DNA of 64,000 bases, taken from contig JAYEVE010000729.1 of assembly GCA_036346375.1 (NCBI GenBank), positions 62,001-126,000 on the forward strand. Direction: 5' to 3'. The notes under the pieces are model-generated. The model saw only the letters and a program-made list of their open reading frames with translations. It did no database searches and was not told where the DNA came from. Below, in pieces: positions 11,332 through 21,052 of this stretch. The position numbers and the translations under genes are program-made. This stretch comes from Guadua angustifolia. Taxonomy: Eukaryota; Streptophyta; Magnoliopsida; Poales; Poaceae. Every line of letters starts with the position of its first letter. Within the stretch, counting starts at the first letter, position 1.

Positions 11332-12361
11332 TTAAAATTTTTGGCAAGTTACAAGTGTTAAATTTTGAATATTAATTATTAGTAGAGATTCACTTCATTC
11401 TTAGCTAGGCTCTCTCCTTTAGAAATTTTTGGCTCATCTTGGACTCAGTTAAACTGCCCTCTCTGCTTGGTTATTATTGTAAAAGTTCATACGCTAGTTT
11501 TGCACACAGTGCCATCCGTTAATTTATTTCACTACGCCATTTTATCTATGAAGCAGTATCCATCTATCAGCCTCCAATGTATCATGTATGTTATTTTTGT
11601 GTGCTAGTCTAAATTGTTTAAATATAGTTAGGTCCTGTTTATTTAGGTTTATGTTTTTTTTTCTTATAGCTTAAAGCAAATTTTTTTACTTAAGTAACTT
11701 AAAAGCAATCCGCTTTTATACGTGGTAGAGATGGTTAATTTTAATCTAACTTCATTGATATTGTCCAAAACCAATCCTCGATAAGCAAAACAAAAAACCT
11801 TTGTAATGATTTTTGATTTTTAGTTACACGGTGGATTTGGCTTTTTAAAACAACCTAGCTAGGAAGCTGCTTATTTAACTTTTAAGCTGAAAAAAATCTA
11901 AAATAGTATCTTAGTCTAAATGAGCAACACTACACTATCTTCTTGTTAGATTGAAGGGACGGGTGTGATCGGATCGCTGCGAATCTGGAGAGTTATTGGC
12001 CTTTTTTGCGAGCATCATTTAAACCCGTTTTTTCAATTCTATTCTCTTGTGTAAATTTGCAAATTTGATTCTCTCCCCTACCGTAAAAGGCGTGGCAGAC
12101 TGCACCCAAAGAGCACGGGAGAAGGCCACCCCCTCGATAGCCCTAGCGGGCACGAGTGCAGCAAAAGTTAACTACCATACTTGAGGAGCGTAGAAGCAGT
12201 CTTGCCACAGTAAACCGTGATGTTTCTATGGTCGGTCAAGTTCCTTCGACTTCTGTACCCTTTTAATATAGTAGGTGGCTAGATTTATAAATCGATACTT
12301 CAACATAACTGTCAAACCTAATGGGTGTGGCCTGCCTCCCTCCACAACCGAGCTAGATGGT
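10964..12361. other. Non-coding spacer with possible MITE
   Basis: No gene seen. It holds the TA microsatellite (11251-11329). A possible hAT-like MITE spans about 11627-11930: GGTCCTGTTTATTTAGG on the left weakly mirrors CTAAATGAGCAAC on the right. I could not establish a target-site duplication for it. Confidence 0.35.
11251..11329. repeat. (TA)n microsatellite
   Basis: About 39 uninterrupted TA units. Confidence 0.98.
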
Positions 12362-12488
12362 GGTGCGGCTAGGGGTGGGTAATTGGTTAATTCGGTTTTT
12401 GAATTTTGCTAACCGAACTCATCTAAAAACTGAACTAAATTAACTGAACCAAATGAATTCGGTTAATTCGGTTTTCGGTTTAACCGAA

Positions 12489-15400
12489 TGTAAGATCGAG
12501 GATGCCGACTAGAGAGGGTGAATGGGCGGCTTTAAAATTTTCTTTTACAGTTAATTAAATCTTGCCTATTTATCCATATGTCAAAACCTAAATAAAAATA
12601 AATGTAGAAGCGATAAACTAATGTTTTGACAATTAAGTCTAAGTCAACTAGGCTCACTAAGTGCACTAACTAATTATGTCTCTAACAAGAATATGCTATC
12701 CTAAAGACGATCAAGCAATTTAATTCTAGAAATGTAAATTGCAACAATATAAATAAGAATTGTAAGCAAACACAAAAAGACACATCGATATTTTACCATG
12801 GTGTTCGGAGACTTGCCGGTCTCCCCTAATCCCCGTTGAGACAAGTCCAATTCTTGAACCAGCTCCGCAATGAGCACATGTCTCGATTCCACTAGTAGGA
12901 GTTTTTCACCCCTTCGGGTAGGCTCAACTTGAACTTTCACAAACCCGCTGGAGCTTCTCACAATTCCTTCGAGAGCTCAAGTGCATGACACTTTATACCG
13001 TCTTGGAGGCGGCAACCTCTAAGAGTAATAAGCCGAGTCTCCGCTCGAGTTTCACTTAGCGCAACACATGCGCTTCCGGTGATCACCTTGTGCAACACAT
13101 ACTTACACCTAGACTCTTTCTCAAGTGCAACACATGCACAAAAGAATTTCAACCCACTCCTAATTGCAACACATGCAATTAGTCTTACTGTTAGCTCAAA
13201 AATCAACTTAAGGGAATGCAACACATGCAAATCATCTCTCAAATACTCACACAAGAGCCAATACACAAACGAGAGCTTCAAACCCCAGTAAATGCCCCCC
13301 AAGGCCTCCTTATATATATAGCCCACACAAGAAAACTAGCTAGCCGTTAGGGGCAAAATCCTGAAAAACTCGGCAAATGCAGCACTACCGCCCTCTAAGA
13401 GCCGGTAGTGTCGGCCTCGGCCCCAATGGTCAACTAACGACTATATTCCTGGCACTACCACAGGCAAACTCGCGGTACTATTGCTCGGGCGGCAATGGTA
13501 GTGTCGGACTCAGGATAACAAAAAATACCCACTCTAAAAAATAACTATCGCAGGCAAAATAGTGGTAGTGCCAGCCTCGAGCAGCACTACCGCTCTTGAG
13601 GTAGTCTTGGACTTAGGCGGCACTACCTCTCTTCAAGGACAGTATTGCCATATTTTTCAGACAAAAACAATCATAACTTTTTACTCCGAGCTCCGATTTA
13701 TGTGATCTTAGGCTCTATGAGGGCTACAATCTCCACCCATTTTTAAGATTTAAACAACCATAGATATTTCCCAAAATCACAAAAACTCTAATGTAGTCAT
13801 TCAAGTCTAACTTTGATTTTCTCGAAATCCCTCACATAGACTTGATCAAAAGCATGACTACAAGCTAGTAAGGGTCAACAAGATTAAAACTTAAACTATG
13901 TGATGATCAACTCATGGTCAAAATAATTTACAAAACACATTTTTAAATACTATTCATATGCTTCAAAGAACCGCATGTAAAGCTCTAAATCCAACTTGCT
14001 TGAGTATCCTCATTTTGCAACACATGCAAAACCTAGCTCTAAGCAAAACCAAACAAACTCAAATGCATAAGCTCACTATTTGCAACACATGCAAATCTTA
14101 GCTCCATGCATACCCCATAAATACAAATTGCAAGCATGAATTCAATATTCGCAACACATGCAAAATACGAACTTCATGCAAAAGTCAACACATACGCTTA
14201 TCCCACTTGCAACACATGCAAATCAAGACGTTATGCGAAAAACAGAAATATAGACTTCTTCCATTTGCAACACATGCAAATCAAAGCCATATGCAAAACC
14301 AAAGCACTAGCTTCAGCCATTCGCAACACATGTCAAATGGTTATTAGCTCCATGCAAAAACCAAACAGGTTGAGCTTGAGTGAAACACGGGTTGAGCTCA
14401 CCAATATATGATGAAGCTCAAACTAAAAAACTCGACCCCTCTTAATAGTACAGTGATAAAAACTAGACTCAAAGACTAGGAAGTCCTTAGCCTATTTAGT
14501 TGTACCCTACTTGCTTGAATTCCCTTTGGGGCTTTTAAGATCTTCGATCTTTTTGCATTTCCCCAGGATCGTCACCTTTCTTCTCTTCTTTGTCCATCAT
14601 CTCTTAATGAATTTCTTCTCTTCTTTTCTTGGGATCTTCTCTTGACACCCATCTTCACTTGATGCATCATTGTCCCGTTTTCTCATCTCAACCATTTAGA
14701 CTTAACCTATCTCATTAACAACTCATAAGAATAGTTAGTCCAAGACACATGGTTGTCTCAATCATATATTCACTCCATTAACACATAATGGAAGCCTCTA
14801 ATACCGATTGAGCACAATCTAAATCAAATTAAATGATATAAATGTGCCTTGAGTACACCAATGCAACTAATGCTTCGTTACACTCAACAACTATCGATTA
14901 TCCTTAATCAATCCAAAAGAACACCATCAACACATGATGAAATATCCTTTGATGATTAAAAGACAATTGACCTCAATTTAGATTTTCATTTAAATTGATA
15001 TGAGTATATATGAACTACACAAGTTTTCATATACTCATGTTGATGAAAAGTAATGATCCATAATGTGTGGACTATATAGAAATGACTATTATTTTAAGCC
15101 ATCAACTATAGAATAAACCCTACATGTATATGTGCAGAGACAAGATGCACATATTCAATTTTGATTACATTGGAACTTATCCTATATTACCATGAGTATA
15201 CTACAACTAGAAAATTCAAATATGTACTCAAGGATTTAGTTTCAATGTCTTGATCCTTATATGTGTCAATAAAGAATAGATCAATACAATGAAACCTTCA
15301 AGTTAAATGATGAACCCCTCTAGATATGTGCATCTATGTAAATAGGGATTGGATAAACATGATGCACATTTTGTGGTTAATGCAATGGAAAAATTCATAC

Positions 15401-15646
15401 TTTAAATTGAATTCAAAGTATGCATTAAAATCATAAACAATAATACAAGACATACCATGGGTTTTCTATTTTCCATCCAAATATGAGACTACTAAAATTA
15501 AGCTCAATTAAACATGTTATCTCATAAAAATATTTGTCATTAATTAATAATTGAGACTAATCAATATTATGATTAGCAAAAGAATTAGTCTCAATATTAG
15601 ATTTGTCATTAACACCAAAACCAAATTAATGGAACTTGAACTTTCA
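12489..15646 (-). repeat. Solo LTR A, SIRE/Maximus-like copia type
   Basis: Flanked by identical CCGAA duplications (12484-12488 and 15647-15651). In the minus sense it begins TGAAAGTTCAAGTTCC, soon followed by GTTTTGGTGTTAATGAC, and ends CATCCTCGATCTTACA, matching the style of SIRE/Maximus LTRs (start near a TTTTGGT-AAT-GA motif, end near CTAGTCGGCATCC...). It is 3158 bp with no gag or pol, so it is a solo LTR. It is homologous over most of its length to solo LTR B (46596-49129). It landed inside the left subterminal region of the hAT element. It contains the AACACAT hairpin series. Confidence 0.75.
13058..14940 (-). repeat. Dispersed AACACAT-centred hairpin motif
   Basis: The 7-mer AACACAT occurs about 14 times, mainly in two clusters (13058-13235 and 14010-14340) plus sites near 14780 and 14929. 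At nine of them the flanks form complementary arms of 4-8 bp: AGCGC/GCGCT (13063), GTGC/GCAC (13129), CTAATTGC/GCAATTAG (13168), TTTTGC/GCAAAA (14019), ATTTGC/GCAAAT (14084 and 14269), TTGC/GCAA (14211), TCCATT/AATGGA (14780), CATC/GATG (14929). In the sense (minus) RNA these would be hairpins with ATGTGTT loops. Confidence 0.75.
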
Positions 15647-15922
15647 CCGAATTGGAAGGTCTGCCTCTGCTCCTGTATTGAAAGCTTTGACCAAGCTTCT
15701 TTCTCCCTCCGTGCAATACCAAGATTCCGCTTAAGGGATCATCATACCATGATCAGTATAACACAATCCAGTTGATATCTACATGTCTACATATAAATAT
15801 CAAGCCTAAACACATGGAAGAAGCACAACCCCTAGTATATCACTACCCATTTAGCAATGACCAGAAGAATCTACAGACCAAGGCACATGTGCATCTGTTG
15901 AATATGGCAAGAGCATCTAACC

Positions 15923-16350
15923 TAGGGGTGGATATCGAGCTAACTCGACTCGACTCGGTAAACTTCGGTAGGTATGAGCTAGCTCGAACTCGACTTCGGT
16001 ATAAATAATATGAGCTCGAAGTTCAACTCGACTCGACTCGTTATAAACTCGAGTTGGCTCGAGTTAGCTCGTTAGGCTCGTTAGTAATGTGAGCAAGGGA
16101 GCATACATATTTGATTCATGCATGCATATTAACGATAACTCGTTAGGCTCGTTAGTAATGTTAGTAATGTAGCTCGATTAACTCATTAGCTCGCTCGATA
16201 ACTCGTTAGCTCGGCTCGTTTAACTCATTTTTTTAACGAGTTCAAAACCCAGCTCGACTTGACTCGTTAAGAAACGAATTCGAGCCGAGTCGAGTCGAGT
16301 TTTCGAGTACTCGTTTAACTCGCGAGTTTCGAGTTTTTTTTCCACCCCTA
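15923..16350. mobile_element. hAT MITE with GCTCGA-rich body
   Basis: The ends TAGGGGTGGA and TTCCACCCCTA are inverted repeats, flanked by identical 8-bp ATCTAACC duplications (15915-15922 and 16351-16358). It is 428 bp. The body is almost entirely ACTCGA/GAGCTCG/TCGTTAG simple sequence. It shares the TAGGGGTGG terminus with the larger hAT element in which it sits. It inserted right at the splice donor of the captured gene fragment. Confidence 0.85.
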
Positions 16351-16358
16351 ATCTAACC

Positions 16359-16640
16359 TTTGTAGCCGTAGACAGTGGCGCCGATGATAAAGGTGTCGAT
16401 GGCTCTGTTGACGAAGTCATGCTTCTTGCGCTAGCTCTGCATGAGCTACTGGACGCTGATGTAGATTCCTCCGACGGTGACGAAGGTGACTCCACACACC
16501 TTAAGCATCCAGATGAGGCCTGGGAGTGCGACACGGCACTCCACCTGTAGCGATGATGATTCCCCAGTTGGTCCCTGCGGCCAGCCGCATTATCGCGCCC
16601 TTCATCGTTTTAATCGTTGGTTAGTCCTCCCGGATCTACA
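16359..16640 (-). pseudogene. Captured OEP16-3/B14.7-like (Tim17/22/23 family) gene fragment
   Basis: Minus-strand frames resemble the N-terminal half of plant OEP16-3, also assigned as complex I subunit B14.7, a small membrane protein of the Tim17/22/23 family. Pieces in order are TIKTMKGAIM, AAGTNWGIIIAT, then after a +1 shift VECRVALPGLIWMLKV, CGVTFVTVGGIYISVQ, and after two in-frame stops RKKHDFVNRAI and FIIGATVYGYK. The last codon abuts GTTAGA, a plausible splice donor, so the copy seems to come from genomic DNA rather than mRNA. The C-terminal half is absent. With a frameshift and stops it cannot encode the protein. It lies within the hAT core, so transposon capture is the simplest explanation. 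Confidence 0.6.
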
Positions 16641-17073
16641 TTGGGGACCGCAGCGCTCCTGCGGTCAAAGACGTCGGCTGTTGCGGGCCCTCCCAGATCT
16701 GAATCGAGATCTCGGCGCTCTGGAACGGCCACGACTTCGGCTCCACCTTGTGGGCGAGGGAGCCTTGTGTGGGGATAGCCAGAGAGCCTTGTGGCCGAGG
16801 GAGCTCGCATAGTGGGGGCAAGGGGGCGCCAGGCGTGGGCTGTTTTGCAGTCGAGAGTGAGATGAGGGGCCGAGGGAGGAGGGAGGTGGAAGGGCGGGAC
16901 CATGGGATGCCGGGAGGAGGCCGAGCCGTCGTGGGCCCTGAGGAAGAGAAGGAGGCGGCGTGCGGGGTGAGGAGAAGCAAGGGGGCGTGAGGAGAGGAAG
17001 GAGGCAGGCCGGGGATAGTACCGGTGTGGTTTGTGTGGGGAATTGGGGAATTGGGGATCGATTGAGTATTCTG

Positions 17074-17360
17074 GAATTTTTTAAATAATATTATTTTTAT
17101 TCAAAATTTCGACATTAATACACATTTAAAAATTATAGAAATATTACAGTGCCAAACCGTTTGGCGATAATAGGGTCGTCGCTAAGCGGTTTGCGATAAT
17201 AGGGTAGTCGCCAAACCATTTGGCGACAAGCGCTAATCCAGCGTGTTGAGCCGCTAATAGCCGAGCCGGCCGGTTGTCGCCACACCGTTCGGTGACTACT
17301 ACATATAATCGCCAAACCGTTTGGCGACCAGAAGTAGTCGCCGAACGGTTTAGCGATTGT
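17074..17360 (+). repeat. MULE left inverted repeat with palindromic array
   Basis: After about 75 bp of AT-rich terminus, six variants of CGCCAAACCGTTTGGCGA follow at 30-60 bp spacing (17151 to 17355). Each is a near-perfect dyad. Confidence 0.8.
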
Positions 17361-17523
17361 CCTGTGCATTTTTCCTTTTGGTAAATTTTGTTGTGAACTT
17401 TTTTGTTAGTGTTGTATTCATCCGGGAAGAACTAAACAAACTTCTTATCATGTAATAAACCGAAAGAATTATTTTAGTTCGTTAGTGATACGCATCTCAC
17501 TTGCGTATTTTCATAGCACCATG

Positions 17524-18050
17524 GGACAGGCGGACACGGTCCGAAAATCTGGAATAAATGAAGGACGGTCTCTAATCGGGCTACCACTTACGTGTGGCGA
17601 GAAAAGGCAGCATTGCCCGGCATTTTGTTGCGAAAATCGGAAAAAGCGATCCGACTCTGAAACCACGGAAATCGTGGGCGCTTAGGGGTTTTTGTAGCCC
17701 AGCGAGGCAGGCGGACATGGTCCAAAAATACGGAAAAAATCAAGGGTGGCCTCACGCAAAGGCGGGCTACCACTTACGTATGGGCGAGATAGGCGACGTT
17801 GCCACTGGCATTTTATTCTGAAATCGGAAAAGGCACTCATGACTCTGAAACCATGGAAATCGTGGGCACTTAGGGTTTTCGTAGCCCACGAGGCAGGCCG
17901 GACACGGTCCAAAAATATGAAAAAAAAAATCAAGGTCGGCCTCGCAATGCGGGCTACCACTTACGTATGGGCGAGAAAGGCGGGACGTTGTCCGGCATTT
18001 TGTTGCGAAAATCGGAAAAGGCACTTTCATGGGTAGAATCGTGAGCACGT
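17524..18050 (+). repeat. Tandem repeat, unit about 183 bp, about three copies
   Basis: GCGGACACGGTCC-like starts occur at 17530, 17711 and 17898. Each unit carries GGGCTACCACTTACGT, GGCATTTT and ATCGGAAAA in the same order. Open frames on both strands here arise from the repeat and are not genes. Confidence 0.8.
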
Positions 18051-18059
18051 ATAAAAATA

Positions 18060-19735
18060 AAATTGGACAACCACGACGTCGAAAAATTTTGAAATTTTTA
18101 TGGAGGTTCTGATAAATCAATGATATTACCATAAAAATTCAAATGATAAGGGCCCATACACGAAAGTTCAGATGATAAAATAAGCAGCAGATTATATTAT
18201 AGTACAAGGGCATTACAATGATGACAAATTTGCTTATGAACTAATTAACGAAAAACATTTGCCGTCATGGTGGAACAAATGATCGTCCTACCTATCGAGT
18301 ACAGCGGCGAGCGATACAAAACATTTTCGCATATTACGACCGTTCTAATATTGCGACTTTGTCCTCGGACACTTCTCAATCTCTACTATGAAAGAACTCC
18401 ATGGGGATGGGCGGTGCATAAGCTGTCGCCCATTGGGTGGCCTATGCCGTGACGTCTCGAGTGTATAAGACATAATTTTTGGTCTTTTTATGTGGTTTAC
18501 CCTCCCATATGGGCATGTCATCCCGATTCGGCGTCCCCTATGTTAATACCACGGGTTCCGGATGGTCTGCGCATAGCGTCAAAGATTTGTTCCGTCTTTG
18601 CGGACCTCGGCGTTGCTTCCCTTGTCCTTCTTCTTCGGAGGAGGAACCCTCGTGCACCTCGATCGTTGGTCGTTGGCGGAGACATGCCGAGACGCCTGCT
18701 CTGTTTCGGCTCGCACTCCACTATATGGTGCGGGAGGTGTGTGTTGGGCTTATCTTTGGACAGCAGGCGTGCCTGCGATCAATCGATATGCCCGCCTTAG
18801 TGGTTGCATAACACCGTAGGCGTACTCGGTCTCCGCTTTTCGGGCGATAGTGGCACCACGGAGGGTTGCTCCCCGGTTATCCCATGCAGAAGCATGAGAT
18901 GTGGGTGTGCGTCTTGGGTCCACCGGTTGAAGTACCTGACACCGTTCATCCTCGGCCAAGGGGCACCCAGGTAGAATCTCCGGTCCGCTAGATCTCATGT
19001 CCCCACGAAACTTCCATATCGGCTTTGTTTTTCTGTTCCTCGTCGAGGATGGGTACATCCGTTGTCCCCGATAGTACCATGCATTTCATCATCATCTCCT
19101 CCCCTTCCTCATCTTCATCGATGTCATCATCACACTCCAACATTTCACTTCATCTTGCGCATATGGTCCACTAACTCAATTGATCAACAAGTTGCTCGAT
19201 TTCTTCCCTTCATCTGCCGACCTTCGCGTTCTTGCATCCCTATTATCATCCTTATTTGCTATCTCCAGCAGCATCACTACTTGAACTTGTTCAATTTGTA
19301 GCCGACGTCTTTGCTTCGCACGTCGCTAATATTCACCTCTTCTCTAGAAACACGCTTTGCACTGACATTACACATTCAAGGCTAGATCCCTTGCACCACC
19401 TTAACCATTTATGCCACAAATGCGTTCGATCTATTTTCTTCAACTCCCGAGCAGGGTCACCCTTACTACGTGAATACGGCTTGAATAGTAACAGAGTAAA
19501 CACTTGGATCTAGGGAAAAATATTTGGTCAACCAAAGCTTTATATCACGGATGCTAACTCTATCGGGGCATAAGTGTTCGCTGGTATGTGACCGCAAAAG
19601 CGCTCAAATCAACACCATTTTGCTCAATTTTTATTTCACCATCGCCATAATATACCCTAAATTTCACTGCATCCGACATTACTACGACGACATAAACAAA
19701 ATTGATTTTTAGATTACCACTAATATCACTAACTA
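18060..19735. other. MULE interior of unknown origin
   Basis: No recognised gene. On the minus strand, 18480-19080 gives several short open frames with proline/arginine-rich and SSSEEE-like text, and 19062-19170 encodes an aspartate/glutamate-rich stretch. This may be a captured host fragment, but I cannot name a family. Confidence 0.3.
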
Positions 19736-19738
19736 ACA

Positions 19739-19801
19739 ATGTTCAAAAAACCGCTAGGCGGTAGGCGGGCGGAGGCCCGCTGCCTAGCGCCTAGCCCGCC
19801 T
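19739..19801. repeat. GC-rich palindromic GCCTAGGC-type cluster
   Basis: CAATGTTCAAAAAACCGCTAGGCGG begins the stretch in two parts (CAATGTTC then GCTAGGCGGTAGGCGGGC), followed by CCCGC...GCCTAGCGCCTAGCCC, which folds back on it. It resembles the start of a hAT-like element (compare CAAGGTTATT at 62391). I found no opposite end. Confidence 0.4.
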
Positions 19802-20194
19802 ACACGGAAATCACAAAATGGCATGTTGCAATGAAATAAAGAAGTTAATTCATACCATATTACTAATGAAGCGACTTCACCGCTTCTGCTATTACTCTTG
19901 ATCTCTCTGCTAGTCAGCTAATGCCTAATGAAATTCTCAGATGAAATTCTCAAATGAAATTCTCTGCTACTACTACCACTGGTCTACTGGTCTCAGGGGC
20001 ACCGGCGGCAGACCATGATCTTCGCCGGCTGAGCACGATCTTCGGCGACCTAGCTTCTTCCTTCCTCTTCCAAGATGACCGTGAGAACCTAGCTTCCCCT
20101 CTCGAGTTTTCCGTTTTCCCTCTTATCTAACTCATGCACCGTGAGCTCCTTTTCTTCGCCGAGCGCCACCTTAGAGTCCACTTTGAGCGACCGT

Positions 20195-20276
20195 CTAAAT
20201 TTTCTAAAATCTAAAATTTCTAAATTTTCTAATATCTAAAATTTCTAAATTTTCTAATATCTAAAATTTCTAAATT
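20195..20276. repeat. 28-bp minisatellite, about three copies
   Basis: CTAAATTTTCTAATATCTAA followed by AATTT repeats in tandem. It lies inside the MULE. Confidence 0.85.
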
Positions 20277-20554
20277 ATTTTACACTATAAAAATTAAATA
20301 ACAAAAAATCACAAATTACCTTTTTCCTCCTTCTTCCTCCTCCTCTCTCTCTCTCTCCCTCTCTCCTCTCTCTCAAGCGCTCCACTCTCCCTCTCTCCCG
20401 CGCCTCACTCTCCGCGCCTCACTCTCCCTCCTCCCACGCTCTCTCCCTCCCCTCCTCTCCTCTCTTCTTCAAGACGCTCCCTTGTTTTCTTCGCTTCTTC
20501 TTCTTCTTGAGCAGCAAGAAGAAGAAGAATGGCCGTTCAGTACGAACAGTATCA

Positions 20555-20823
20555 ACTAGTAGTCGTCACACCGTTCGGCGACTACTAGTTGTCGCCAAAC
20601 CGTTTGGCCTGACCTGACGACAACTGGCTATTAATTGCTCGACACGCGGGATTAGGCAGTTGTCGTCAAATGGTTGGGCGACTACCCTATTATCGCCAAA
20701 CCGTATGGCGACCACCCTATTATCGCCAAACGGTTTGGCGACCGGGTAATATTTCTGTAATTTTTTAAATGCGTGTATTAATGTCGCAATTTTGAATTAA
20801 AATAATATTATTTAAAAAAAATC
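20555..20823 (-). repeat. MULE right inverted repeat with palindromic array
   Basis: Reverse-complement match of the left repeat, with five CGCCAAACCGTTTGGCGA variants and the AT-rich terminus ending at 20823. Confidence 0.8.
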
Positions 20824-21052
20824 GAGTATTCTGTATTGACCGAATGGAGGCATGGAGCCATCGCTATAAGATAAGTTTAGTTTCTCTGTTAGTTCGGTTT
20901 TCCAGATTCAAAAATCGAACCAAATACCAAAAACCGAATAGAGTCTAAATATAAACCAAACCAAAAACGAAAAAACCGATTTTTTTTTTTGGATAATTCG
21001 GTTTGGTGCGGTTTTTTGGTTTTGTTAAAAATTTCCCACCCCTAGGTGCGGC

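Larger units (their letters stand above)
17074..20823. mobile_element. Mutator-like element (MULE), non-autonomous
   Basis: Identical 10-bp duplications GAGTATTCTG (17064-17073 and 20824-20833) flank inverted repeats of nearly 290 bp (17074-17360 and 20555-20823) starting GAATTTTTTAAATAATATT / GATTTTTTTTAAATAATATT. Long inverted repeats with a 9-11 bp duplication define Mutator-like elements. The 3.75-kb body has a 183-bp tandem repeat, a region of unknown origin and CT-rich sequence near the right end. I found no MURA transposase motif. It is nested in the hAT element. Confidence 0.8.
12370..21044. mobile_element. Non-autonomous hAT element expanded by three nested insertions
   Basis: The ends are TAGGGGTGGG at 12370 and CCCACCCCTA at 21035-21044, a 10-bp terminal inverted repeat. 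They are flanked by identical 8-bp duplications GGTGCGGC (12362-12369 and 21045-21052), the hAT hallmark. Both ends carry TTCGGTT/AACCGAA-rich subterminal sequence (12380-12488 and 20860-21030). Removing the nested solo LTR (12489-15646), hAT MITE (15923-16350) and Mutator-like element (17074-20823) with one copy of each duplication leaves about 1.3 kb. That core carries the OEP16-3-like gene fragment at 16359-16640 and a GC-rich stretch to 17063. No transposase was seen, so the element is non-autonomous and has captured host DNA. Confidence 0.8.

Noticed and set aside
12380..12488. TTCGGTT-rich stretch as a plain microsatellite
   Set aside because: Together with 20860-21044 it forms the ends of one hAT element with a shared terminal repeat and an 8-bp duplication.
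13058..14340. Regular short repeats that might suggest a CRISPR-like array
   Set aside because: The sequence is plant nuclear DNA, spacing is irregular (about 40-800 bp), and the repeated unit is a 7-mer with variable arms inside an LTR.
18479..19058. Overlapping frames suggesting a captured gene in the MULE
   Set aside because: No frame shows a family pattern I can name and all are broken; kept only as unknown interior sequence.
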